A stretch of 64,000 nucleotides of DNA from Psychrobacter fulvigenes (GTDB lineage Bacteria > Pseudomonadota > Gammaproteobacteria > Pseudomonadales > Moraxellaceae): contig NZ_CAJGZP010000001.1 in the NCBI RefSeq assembly GCF_904846155.1, forward strand, positions 3,286,001-3,350,000, in the 5' to 3' direction. Under the pieces are notes generated by a model that was given only the letters and a program-made list of their open reading frames with translations, was not told the DNA's origin and made no database searches. Within the stretch, counting starts at the first letter, position 1; every line of letters starts with the position of its first letter. Below, in pieces: positions 56,544 to 64,000 of this stretch. Made by a program: the position numbers and the translations under genes.

Positions 56544-57861
56544 ACTATAACGAGCCCATCCCAGATTCTGTGTAACTGCCCTTTAGATTAAATGCTTACT
56601 AATACGGTCATCAAACATAATCATAAAGCGATTCAAAGCAGACGTCCAGTTACGGATTGGCATCGACCACTTTTTGGATGCCTGCTGAGTTGCTAAGTAC
56701 ACCACCTTGAATGCTGCCTGATCGGAGGGAAACACCTTACGCTTATTCACCGCTGTTCGAATGACACTATTTAGCGACCCTATCGCATTGGTGGTGTAAA
56801 TGACTTTTCTGATGTCTTTAGGGTTCTCAAAGAACACCGTTAAGCCCTCCCAGTTATTGCGCCACGACTTAACTACGTGCGGGTATTGTGTACCCCAAGT
56901 CTCATCGAACCTCTCAAGGTTAGCTTTTGCAAGCTCTATAGTATTAGCATCGTAGATGGCTTTTAAATCAGCGGCTACCGCCCTTTTATCCGTCCACGGT
57001 ACGAACTTCATTGAATAGCGCACCATATGCACGATACACAGCTGAACCTTGGCTTTGGGGTAAACGGTGTTGATGGCATCAGGAAAGCCCTTTAGACCGT
57101 CAACACAAGCGATTAAGATGTCTTGTACCCCACGGTTTTGTAGCTCAGTGAGAACGCCTAGCCAGAACTTAGCGCCTTCATTCTCTGAGAGCCACATGCC
57201 AAGCAGCTCTTTTTTACCATCAAGTCCCACACCCAGCGCCAAATAGATCGCCTTGTTGATGATCTGCTTGTCTTGACGTATCTTCACAACGATGCAGTCC
57301 AAATAGACGATAGGATAAACACTACTCAGCGGCCGGTTCTGCCAAGCGGTGATGTCCTCTAATATGTTGTCCGTGACTCTTGAAACCAAGCTGCTTGAAA
57401 TGTCAACATCGTAGAGCTTTTTGATACTCTCTACAATCTCGGTGGTGGTTTGACCTTTGGCGTAAAGGAATATGATCTTGTCATCAAGGCCACTAATACG
57501 GGTTTGATGCTTACGCACTAAGGCAGGTTCAAAAGCGCCATCACGGTCTCTTGGGGTGGATATCTCAAGATCGCCTGTGTCACTGCGGACGGTCTTTTTA
57601 GTGTGCCCGTTGCGCTTATTAGGTTTATCCGCCTTCTCATGTTTGGGATAGCCAAGATGGTCTTCCATCTCGGCTTCAAGAGCGGTGTCGATAAACGACT
57701 GCATGAGCTGCTTCTGAAAGTCTTTGATGTCATCGAAGCTGTTCATACTACCAGCCATTTGCTCGGCCAGTTTCTTGATATCGGATTGGTTAGTCATTGC
57801 TTATTCTCCTGTTAGGGGATTATAAGCAGTTACACACTTTTTAGGAAACTCCCACTATAAC
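56544..57861 (-). mobile_element. IS256-family insertion sequence with 8-bp target duplication
   Basis: The IS runs 56552-57853 (1302 bp) with one transposase gene. The 8-bp direct repeat ACTATAAC lies at 56544-56551 and again at 57854-57861, immediately outside the IS; 8-9 bp duplications are typical for this family. Terminal inverted repeats share GTGTAACTGC (56570-56579 and complement at 57826-57835) with weaker matches outside. The copy appears complete and recent. It lies at the edge of the miniature element copy B. Confidence 0.92.
56583..57797 (-). CDS. IS256-family transposase
   Basis: 404-residue DDE transposase. Recognisable parts are the N-terminal Q-K-Q-L-M-Q-S-F-I-D region, the D-I-S-T-P-R-D-R-D-G segment, catalytic Asp in V-Y-L-D-C-I-V-V-K, second Asp in A-C-V-D-G-L-K-G-F-P, and the E region with Y-T-T-N-A-I-G-S-L-N-S-V-I-R. 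GGAG lies 8 nt before the ATG. No frameshift seen, so it is probably active or recently active. Confidence 0.95.
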   Translation of the reverse strand: MTNQSDIKKLAEQMAGSMNSFDDIKDFQKQLMQSFIDTALEAEMEDHLGYPKHEKADKPNKRNGHTKKTVRSDTGDLEISTPRDRDGAFEPALVRKHQTRISGLDDKIIFLYAKGQTTTEIVESIKKLYDVDISSSLVSRVTDNILEDITAWQNRPLSSVYPIVYLDCIVVKIRQDKQIINKAIYLALGVGLDGKKELLGMWLSENEGAKFWLGVLTELQNRGVQDILIACVDGLKGFPDAINTVYPKAKVQLCIVHMVRYSMKFVPWTDKRAVAADLKAIYDANTIELAKANLERFDETWGTQYPHVVKSWRNNWEGLTVFFENPKDIRKVIYTTNAIGSLNSVIRTAVNKRKVFPSDQAAFKVVYLATQQASKKWSMPIRNWTSALNRFMIMFDDRISKHLI

Positions 57862-57864
57862 AGT

Positions 57865-57896
57865 AAAAAACGGACTCATTAATAGTCCGTTTTTTT
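57865..57896. terminator. Terminator between the IS and the small membrane gene
   Basis: Hairpin AAAAAACGGACT / AGTCCGTTTTTT with T/A runs on both sides. It overlaps the end of the minus-strand membrane gene. Confidence 0.9.
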
Positions 57897-58268
57897 ATGA
57901 CGTGTGATCACTGATTTGGGTTTATTGGTGGTCTGAAAAATGGTCGTCCATTTATGAAGCGCATGAAGTACATAAGGCAGCAGGCACGTATTAATCAAAT
58001 CATGCAAGCTTGCCTTTATATCTACGCTACTTAATGCCAAAAACCCTCTCGGTCTAATGATATGGCGGTTGTCCAAATACTCTCCCAATAGAGCAATGCC
58101 CGTCACCACGACTAAAGCCATGAATGACCTGATGCTTTGCTTTTTAATAATTGGTAGTAGCAGAATCAGGCACAGCACATAGACCCCGACGCCGACATAG
58201 ATATGCAGAGCATCTTTGGCCAGTCCAGTTATCTCAATGACATTTATTTTGAAGGTATGGAAATCCAC
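57879..58268 (-). CDS. Small VanZ-like membrane protein
   Basis: 129 residues from a GTG start. About three hydrophobic helices are seen. A charged/polar pattern K-D-A-L-H-I-Y-V-G, then G-E-Y-L-D and H-D-L-I-N resembles VanZ-like small membrane proteins (conserved His, Glu, Asp-Asn). Function unknown. It stands alone between the IS and the RidA gene; terminators lie on both sides. The call is moderate because the similarity is only in motif pattern. Confidence 0.6.
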   Translation of the reverse strand: MDFHTFKINVIEITGLAKDALHIYVGVGVYVLCLILLLPIIKKQSIRSFMALVVVTGIALLGEYLDNRHIIRPRGFLALSSVDIKASLHDLINTCLLPYVLHALHKWTTIFQTTNKPKSVITRHKKTDY

Positions 58269-58329
58269 TACTCTCTCTCAAGCTTGTAGTTTGTTAGGTC
58301 AGTCATTATTCTTAGAGTTGATAGCAGTA

Positions 58330-58380
58330 AAAAGGGACAATATGATAACCTTGATAGGCTATCGTATTGTCCCTTTTTTG
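58330..58380. terminator. Bidirectional terminator between the RidA gene and the membrane gene
   Basis: Long hairpin: AAAAAGGGACAATA... pairing with ...TATTGTCCCTTTTT, arms ~20 bp. It ends the minus-strand triple RidA gene. Confidence 0.92.
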
Positions 58381-58466
58381 TCTAACTTATCTGTTCAGCT
58401 ATTAGAAATATAAAAACTGGCTCATGTGTCATTTAATCAAGTTTTCTTGTCAAACTTACCTAGTTA

Positions 58467-59732
58467 TTATACTGCTGGTGGCGTACCTTCAGCGTTTGAT
58501 AGTACAGCATCAATCTGTACCAGTGCATCCATGGGAATGGCTGATACACCAATGACCGTTCTGGCAGGTAGATCACTATTAAAAAAGGTTTTATAAACCT
58601 CATTTATCGCATCGATATCTTTGATGTCTTTGAGCTGGATAGTGACCTTTACGATATCGTCCATCACGTGATCGATACTTTCTACAATGGCTTTGATATT
58701 TTTCAGGCACTGCTCTGCCTGTGCTTTCACATCACCTGCAACAGTTTCACCAGTTTTGGCGTCAATAGGCAATTGAGCTGAGAGGTGATTGTAATGAGAG
58801 AATGCGACAGTCTGTGTTGATAACGAACTCTTTGGCGCATTATCTGTATTGTTGGCTTTTATGACGATGCCATGTCTGTCTTCGATCTCTTGTGGCGGCG
58901 TACCATCTCCGTGCGATACAACGGCATCAACCTGTACCAATGCATCCATAGGTAAGCCTGATGCTACTGTGACTGTGCGTGCAGGAACATAACCCACCGT
59001 TCTAGCGATAGCCGAGTCTGGAAAGAAAGTGCTGTAGACTTCATTCACCGTATCGATATCCGAGAGGTTTATCAGGGAGATATTGATTTTAACAATATCA
59101 TCAAAAGGTACATCAATACTCTCTAAGATGGCTTTGATATTTGTTAGGCATTGCTGCATTTGCTCTTTGATACCACCCGCAACTATTGCATCTGTTTTTG
59201 GATCAATCGGTAATTGCGCTGAGATATTATTATAGTGAGAAAAAGCGACCGTTTGTGTCGATGCGGGGTTGTTAGGGGCATTATCTGTATTACTTTCTAC
59301 TTTTACCAAGTCGCATGGCTCTTGCGGATGCGTGCCCTCACCGTTTGAGATGATGGCATCCATTTGTACCAAGGCGTCATCCATCGGCAGTGCTGCCACG
59401 GCGACGACGGTACGCGTAGGCAAATAGCCTTGGAAGAATGCAGCATAAATCTTATCCACAGCTTCAAGGTCTGCGATATTTTTTAGAAATATATTAATTT
59501 TGATGACATCGTTCATGGTATGGTCGATGCTTTCTACGATGGCTTTGATATTATCTAAGCACTGTGTTGCTTGCGCTTTTATGTCATTTGCCACCACCTC
59601 TTTTGTATCAGGTCTTACAGGCAGCTGCGCTGAGATATTATTGTAATGAGAAAATGCGACTGTTTGGGTCGATAGTGAACTTTTTGGGGCACTGTCCGTG
59701 TTTCTTGATACTTTTATAATAGTGTCACTCAT
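58467..59732 (-). CDS. Protein with three fused RidA-family domains
   Basis: 421 residues made of three tandem RidA (YjgF/YER057c) domains, roughly 10-135, 155-290 and 300-420. Each starts with S-T-Q-T-V-A-F-S-H-Y-N and has the x-R-T-V Arg at the position of RidA Arg105 (P-T-R-T-V, P-A-R-T-V, P-A-R-T-V). The position matching RidA Glu120 is Gln in all three (V-Q-M-D, V-Q-V-D, V-Q-I-D). RidA normally works as a homotrimer that hydrolyses reactive imines/enamines; a fusion of three domains could form a trimer within one chain. Imine deaminase activity is uncertain because of the Gln. AAGGAA precedes the ATG. Confidence 0.85.
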   Translation of the reverse strand: MSDTIIKVSRNTDSAPKSSLSTQTVAFSHYNNISAQLPVRPDTKEVVANDIKAQATQCLDNIKAIVESIDHTMNDVIKINIFLKNIADLEAVDKIYAAFFQGYLPTRTVVAVAALPMDDALVQMDAIISNGEGTHPQEPCDLVKVESNTDNAPNNPASTQTVAFSHYNNISAQLPIDPKTDAIVAGGIKEQMQQCLTNIKAILESIDVPFDDIVKINISLINLSDIDTVNEVYSTFFPDSAIARTVGYVPARTVTVASGLPMDALVQVDAVVSHGDGTPPQEIEDRHGIVIKANNTDNAPKSSLSTQTVAFSHYNHLSAQLPIDAKTGETVAGDVKAQAEQCLKNIKAIVESIDHVMDDIVKVTIQLKDIKDIDAINEVYKTFFNSDLPARTVIGVSAIPMDALVQIDAVLSNAEGTPPAV

Positions 59733-59879
59733 GTCATCTGATTCCTTGTTTGATAGTATTTTGTATGGGTATTAATGTATTCCCTGACACCCAACTTCAT
59801 TTTTTAGCTTGTGCAATACTTATAATGCCTAAAAATACGCCTGTCTTAACCTGCTTTAAAATAAAGATACCTTGAACTC

Positions 59880-59911
59880 AAAAAGCCGCAGGGGTATCCG
59901 TGCGGCTTTTT
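59880..59911 (-). terminator. Terminator of the urease operon
   Basis: Hairpin CAAAAAGCCGCA / TGCGGCTTTTTG with an A run toward the urease genes (T run on the minus strand), 40 bp after ureG. Confidence 0.92.
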
Positions 59912-59950
59912 GAGTATAGATTACTAAGAGATTTACGTTGTTAGTAGCTA

Positions 59951-60589
59951 CTAAGCTTTGGCCGCCAGTTTTTCTGGGCGACGCTCAGGCAACATGCCTT
60001 TATCTAAGATAAAGCTGATAATTTCTTCAACGCCTACACCGTCATACAAGTTGGTGAAGATAAAGGGACGCTCGCCGCGCATTTTTTTGGAGTCGCGCTC
60101 CATCACATCAAGTGAGGCATGCACATACTCAGCGATGTCGATTTTATTGATAATCAACAAGTCTGACTTAGTAATACCTGGGCCACCTTTACGAGGTATC
60201 TTGTCACCAGCAGCGACGTCGATGACGTATAAAGTTAAGTCAGAAAGCTCTGGACTAAAGGTAGCGGCCAAGTTATCACCACCAGACTCTACCAATACCA
60301 GCTCTAGATCTGGATGACGCTTTTGTAGCTCATCAATCGCCGCTAAGTTCATAGAGGCATCTTCGCGAATAGCGGTATGCGGGCAACCGCCAGTTTCTAC
60401 GCCAAGAATACGGTCAGCAGGCAATGCATCGTGCTTTAATAAAAAATCAGCATCTTCACGCGTATAAATATCGTTGGTGACAACAGCAATTTCATAATGG
60501 TCTTTTAGAGCACTACATAACTGACGTAATAGAGCCGTTTTACCAGAGCCAACTGGTCCACCAACGCCTACTCGTAAACAATGTTTCAT
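59951..60589 (-). CDS. ureG: Urease accessory GTPase
   Basis: 212 residues, GTPase that drives nickel insertion into urease. P-loop [10 protein letters not shown] (~8-17), V-V-T-N-D-I-Y, the Ni-binding C-P-H motif in G-C-P-H-T-A-I-R and the guanine motif N-K-I-D are present. It is the last gene of the operon, 49 bp after ureF, with AAGGAA before the ATG. It works with UreE (donor) and UreF/UreD. Confidence 0.97.
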   Translation of the reverse strand: MKHCLRVGVGGPVGSGKTALLRQLCSALKDHYEIAVVTNDIYTREDADFLLKHDALPADRILGVETGGCPHTAIREDASMNLAAIDELQKRHPDLELVLVESGGDNLAATFSPELSDLTLYVIDVAAGDKIPRKGGPGITKSDLLIINKIDIAEYVHASLDVMERDSKKMRGERPFIFTNLYDGVGVEEIISFILDKGMLPERRPEKLAAKA

Positions 60590-60638
60590 GGATAATCTTC
60601 CTTATATAAAATCTAAGCTGTTATAAAATTAAAAGCCA

Positions 60639-61346
60639 TTAGCTTCGGAACAGTCTTGAATACTGGGTTTCATGTTGCGCACTACCAAGCGCCAAACTAG
60701 GCATAATTGGCCCTAGCTCCTCGTCATCGAGCATGAGCGCAGTATCAACGGCAGCCACCAATTGTGGACGCAGTTGCTCGTTTAGACGTTGCGCGGCAGT
60801 ATGCCCTAGTGGCAAAGCCTTGCACGCTGCGGCGAGCTGGTTTTCGAGCCAAGCCCACGCAAAGCCCAGTAGGCTTTGACGTATAGGTATATGACGCTGA
60901 TAGGCAGCCCAAGCAAACACGGTGACATAACCAGGCTCGTCTGGCAATTGCGCATGCCCTTGTCCTGCTTTTGGCTCCAAGTCCAAACTAGTAAGCAAAC
61001 GCACCAACGCCAGCCCTAGTCGGATATCTTCATCACCAAGCTCGGAGGTCTCACGATTGGCATGAATCCACTCATTCCAATAGGCAATACTCTCACTATC
61101 ACTATTTGCCCAGCCAGTGTGCAGCCGTGCTAATACGGGTAGCTCACAGCGCGTCAAGCCATCAGCAAGCACGCCTTCTAGCCATTCGCCAAGCTCTTGC
61201 TCGTTATTTACCCAACCCAGCTCAAACGCACTCTCTAAACCCTGTGACCAAGCGAATGCACCGATTGGCAAGGCAGGACTAATCAATTGCATTAGTCCAA
61301 GCAATGCCAGATCGCTAACTGTACTTGCCTGCTCATTAGTGTGCAT
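60639..61346 (-). CDS. ureF: Urease accessory protein UreF
   Basis: 235 residues from the ATG at 61346, which lies inside the end of ureE (stop at 61336). A longer frame from 61460 reads through ureE's His-rich codons and is not credible. UreF is all-helical and gates UreG activity on the urease apoprotein. L-I-S-P-A-L-P-I-G-A-F-A-W-S-Q-G and G-H-T-A-A-Q-R-L match the family. The overlap indicates translational coupling with ureE. Confidence 0.94.
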   Translation of the reverse strand: MHTNEQASTVSDLALLGLMQLISPALPIGAFAWSQGLESAFELGWVNNEQELGEWLEGVLADGLTRCELPVLARLHTGWANSDSESIAYWNEWIHANRETSELGDEDIRLGLALVRLLTSLDLEPKAGQGHAQLPDEPGYVTVFAWAAYQRHIPIRQSLLGFAWAWLENQLAAACKALPLGHTAAQRLNEQLRPQLVAAVDTALMLDDEELGPIMPSLALGSAQHETQYSRLFRS

Positions 61347-61869
61347 GGTTGTGATCGTCATCATGGGAGTGTCCGTGGTCGTGTGAGTGATCGTGGCCAT
61401 GTGAGTGCTCACGACCAGCCTGTGCATAGGCACCTGATTCTGGATCAAATGGTGCTTCATGATGGGTCAAAGTTGCCCCCAACAATTCCGCCAGCTCCTC
61501 TAACACATAATCTGGTGGAAACCGTACCCAATGACGACCGTCTGCATCCATCCCCAAAGCAAGCGTTACGTGACGGTTACCTAAGTGGTAGCACAGTCGC
61601 CCTAATGGTAGACCATCTTCGATATACGCTGTCGTTACTGGCTCATCAGCAGCACAGACCTGAATCACTTCACCGCTATTGGCTTGCAATAAATCGCCAT
61701 GACGTAATACAGGACCACGGTCAAGGAACAAACCCACGTCGCGATCGTTATCAGTGGTTGCCTTGAGGCGACCACGTATACGTAGCTCATAAGGCAGGGT
61801 CAAGGTGTCATACACCTCGACCTGACCTGCCTGAGCACTGCTATCTATTCTCTGTGTTAATTCAAGCAT
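61336..61869 (-). CDS. ureE: Urease accessory protein UreE, His-rich nickel chaperone
   Basis: 177 residues. The N-terminal peptide-binding domain is followed by a metal-binding domain and a C-terminal tail (about residues 150-177) where nearly every second residue is His with Asp and Gly, a classical Ni-binding tail. UreE brings Ni2+ to the UreG complex. The ORF sits 21 bp after ureC and overlaps ureF. Confidence 0.95.
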   Translation of the reverse strand: MLELTQRIDSSAQAGQVEVYDTLTLPYELRIRGRLKATTDNDRDVGLFLDRGPVLRHGDLLQANSGEVIQVCAADEPVTTAYIEDGLPLGRLCYHLGNRHVTLALGMDADGRHWVRFPPDYVLEELAELLGATLTHHEAPFDPESGAYAQAGREHSHGHDHSHDHGHSHDDDHNHAH

Positions 61870-61890
61870 ATTTATATCCTTGCAGACAAT

Positions 61891-63594
61891 TTAAAACAAA
61901 TGATAACGCTGTGCTAATGGTAATTCAGCCATAGGCTCACAAGTGAGTAACACCCCATCGGCATAAGCTTCATAGGTCTGCGGATCTACGTTGATGTCAG
62001 GGCAAGCGGTATTAAGCTTCATATCTTTTTTGCCCATCTTACGGATGTTCTTACAAGGAACAAGCTTACTCTTCAGACCGAGCTTCTCTTCCAGCCCTGT
62101 GTTTTCAGCAGCTTGGCTGATAAAGGTCACGCGAGTGGCTGCAGCAGCGCGGCCATACGCACCGAACATACGGCGGAAATGTACTGGCTGCGGGGTTGAG
62201 ATAGCGGCGTTTGGATCGCCCATCTCAGCACCTGCGATCATGCCGCCTTTAATAACCAGTTGTGGTTTGACCCCAAAGAACGCCGTTTTCCATAAGACTA
62301 AATCTGCCATTTTGCCCACTTCAACAGAGCCAATCACATGCGAAACACCATGTGCAATAGCGGGGTTGATGGTGTATTTAGCAATATAGCGCTTGGCACG
62401 GAAGTTATCAGCACCGCGCTCTTCGTCTTCTGGCAATAGACCGCGCTGAACTTTCATCTTATGCGCTGTCTGCCAGGTACGACATACAACTTCACCAATA
62501 CGCCCCATCGCTTGCGAGTCAGATGACATGATTGCCATGACTCCCATATCATGAAGCAAGTCTTCTGCGGCGATGGTTTCGCGGCGAATACGGGAGTCTG
62601 CAAAAGCGACGTCTTCTGGGATATTAGGATCGAGCGCGTGACACTCCATCAACATATCTAAGTGCTCATCAACCGTGTTGACAGTATAGGGACGTGTCGG
62701 GTTGGTTGACGCTGGCAGCACATTAGGCAGACCTGAGATAGCAATAATATCTGGTGCGTGACCACCACCTGCGCCTTCTGTGTGGAAGGTGTGGATACAA
62801 CGACCTTTCATAGCGGCGATAGTATCTTGCAAGAAACCTGATTCGTTTAGCGTATCAGAGTGCAGCGCAATTTGAATATCATACTTATCAGCCACGGTTA
62901 GAGCATTGTCGATGATAGCAGGGGTAGCGCCCCAATCTTCATGAATTTTCAGACCAAAAGCACCCGCTTTGATTTGCTGCTCTAAGGCTTCTGGTGTACT
63001 GGCACTGCCTTTACCAAATATACCAATATTCATCGGCATATCATCTACAGCCTGCATCATTTTACCGATGTACCATGGGCCTGGTGTGCTAGTGGTTGCC
63101 AAAGTACCTGTCGCAGGACCAGTACCGCCACCGATCATAGTGGTTGTACCACTCATTAGCGCTTCATCGACTTGCTGCGGACAGATAAAGTGAATATGGG
63201 TGTCGACACAGCCGGCGGTCAGGATTCTATCTTCACCAGATATAATCTCAGTGCCAGGTCCAATAATGATCTCAACGCCTGGCTGAGTATCTGGGTTACC
63301 AGCTTGACCGATGGCAGCGATATATCCATCTTTTATACCCACATCGGCTTTGATGATACCTGACCAATCGAGGATAATAACGTTGGTAATGACAGTATCC
63401 ATGACTTCTTCATCACAGCGCTGGCTCTGAGCCATACCATCACGAATGGACTTACCACCACCAAATACCACTTCTTCACCATAATGAGTGAGATCATCTT
63501 CTACTTCGATCCACAGTTCAGTGTCCCCTAAACGAATTCTGTCCCCTGTGGTTGGGCCGTATAATTCGGAATAAGCTTGACGAGTAATTTTCAT
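61891..63594 (-). CDS. ureC: Urease alpha subunit
   Basis: 567 residues, catalytic subunit that hydrolyses urea to ammonia and carbamate. All active-site residues are visible: H133 and H135 in D-T-H-I-H-F, carbamylated K216 in G-L-K-I-H-E-D-W, H245 in A-L-H-S-D, H271 in H-T-F-H-T-E-G and D359 in S-S-D-S. The flap C318/H319 in M-E-C-H-A-L-D is also present. It shares one base with ureB (TAATG). Full length. Downstream of ureA/B and before ureE. Confidence 0.98.
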   Translation of the reverse strand: MKITRQAYSELYGPTTGDRIRLGDTELWIEVEDDLTHYGEEVVFGGGKSIRDGMAQSQRCDEEVMDTVITNVIILDWSGIIKADVGIKDGYIAAIGQAGNPDTQPGVEIIIGPGTEIISGEDRILTAGCVDTHIHFICPQQVDEALMSGTTTMIGGGTGPATGTLATTSTPGPWYIGKMMQAVDDMPMNIGIFGKGSASTPEALEQQIKAGAFGLKIHEDWGATPAIIDNALTVADKYDIQIALHSDTLNESGFLQDTIAAMKGRCIHTFHTEGAGGGHAPDIIAISGLPNVLPASTNPTRPYTVNTVDEHLDMLMECHALDPNIPEDVAFADSRIRRETIAAEDLLHDMGVMAIMSSDSQAMGRIGEVVCRTWQTAHKMKVQRGLLPEDEERGADNFRAKRYIAKYTINPAIAHGVSHVIGSVEVGKMADLVLWKTAFFGVKPQLVIKGGMIAGAEMGDPNAAISTPQPVHFRRMFGAYGRAAAATRVTFISQAAENTGLEEKLGLKSKLVPCKNIRKMGKKDMKLNTACPDINVDPQTYEAYADGVLLTCEPMAELPLAQRYHLF

Positions 63595-63926
63595 TATTTT
63601 GCTCCTGAATCTGAATTCTGATCTAACGATCCCATCACGTCACCACGGAAGCCATAAACACGGCGCAAGCCTGAAAACTCAATCAAGTTTACCTCACGGC
63701 TCTGACCGGGTTCAAAACGTGTTGCGGTACCAGACGGAATCGCCAAGCGATAACCGTAGGTTTTTTCACGATCAAAATCTAAAGCATTATTGGTTTCATA
63801 GAAGTGGTAGTGTGAGCCTATTTGTATCGGTCTATCACCTGTATTAGAGACGTGTACGCTGATAGTAGGTCTGCCTTCACACAGCTCAATGTCACCACTT
63901 TTTATTTGATATTCACCGGGAATCAT
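63594..63926 (-). CDS. ureB: Urease beta subunit
   Basis: 110 residues, a separate beta subunit as in most bacteria. M-I-P-G-E-Y at the N-terminus, [19 protein letters not shown] and the [10 protein letters not shown] motif are typical. It is coupled to ureC, and ureA ends 11 bp before it with a GGAG site between. Confidence 0.97.
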   Translation of the reverse strand: MIPGEYQIKSGDIELCEGRPTISVHVSNTGDRPIQIGSHYHFYETNNALDFDREKTYGYRLAIPSGTATRFEPGQSREVNLIEFSGLRRVYGFRGDVMGSLDQNSDSGAK

Positions 63927-63937
63927 GACAAATCTCC

Positions 63938-64000
63938 TTAAACGATTGGGTTATTAACAGTGACCAATTTGGTACCGTCAGGGAAAGTGACTTCGACCTG
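63938..64000 (-). CDS. ureA: Urease gamma subunit, C-terminal end (partial)
   Basis: The last 20 codons and the stop (complement of 63938-63940) are present. They read [20 protein letters not shown], the conserved UreA C-terminus. The rest, and presumably ureD, lie beyond the right edge. Confidence 0.93.
   Translation of the reverse strand, partial: QVEVTFPDGTKLVTVNNPIV

Noticed and set aside
61347..61460. N-terminal extension of UreF read through the ureE His-rich tail
   Set aside because: The extension is antiphase to ureE codons (Thr/Met/His-rich); ATG 61346 fits the UreF family start.

Overview
The window looks like chromosome from a Psychrobacter-type gammaproteobacterium (Moraxellaceae). 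This rests on protein style, moderate-to-low GC, 16S-Ile-Ala-23S-5S rRNA operons, and the neighbourhood of parE/yqiA, thrS/infC, rnr, the Na+-NQR operon and the urease operon. No identity was computed, so the genus is an inference.

Layout. 0-8 kb is housekeeping on both strands: the 3' end of a channel-type membrane protein, a frameshifted unknown gene, two enzymes, parE with yqiA, a DUF1289 protein and a pirin. 8.1-10 kb holds two AT-rich defence-type genes on the minus strand: a Shedu-like DUF4263 nuclease and a TIR-like protein with a C-terminal winged-helix-like region. 10.06-22.16 kb is filled by two complete rRNA operons in head-to-tail tandem, both transcribed on the minus strand and only about 0.6 kb apart. 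22.5-29.3 kb carries thrS-infC (infC starts at ATT), a TelA-family gene and rnr on the plus strand. 29.3-32.2 kb carries two small genes, a BON-MscS channel and hisA on the minus strand.

32.9-43.6 kb is a sodium-energetics region: nqrABCDEF, an SDR gene, apbE (flavin transferase for NqrB/NqrC), an NhaD-type Na+/H+ antiporter and nqrM (NQR maturation). 43.9-50.8 kb carries an MFS transporter, two hydrolases (one TesA-like) and a YbbA/YbbP-type ABC exporter. 50.8-53.8 kb is an accessory block: three tightly packed AT-rich minus-strand genes, one with a PD-(D/E)xK-like motif set and two unrecognised, bracketed by two imperfect palindromic elements. 53.8-58.3 kb has a 2-hydroxyacid dehydrogenase, avtA, a complete IS256-family insertion with an 8-bp target duplication, and a small membrane protein. 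58.4-64 kb has a protein made of three fused RidA domains and then ureA(partial)-B-C-E-F-G on the minus strand.

How it works together. The NQR complex extrudes Na+ during NADH oxidation; ApbE and NqrM mature it and NhaD can exchange Na+ for H+, so the region reads as one Na+ circuit. Urease subunits and accessory proteins form one operon running out of the window. The most novel-looking content is the three-gene cassette at 51.0-53.2 kb with its flanking palindromes, then the Shedu/TIR pair beside the rRNA tandem, the triple RidA fusion, and the covarying hairpin that differs between the two 23S genes. Small indels between the rRNA copies and one apparent frameshift suggest that some residual sequence errors are possible.
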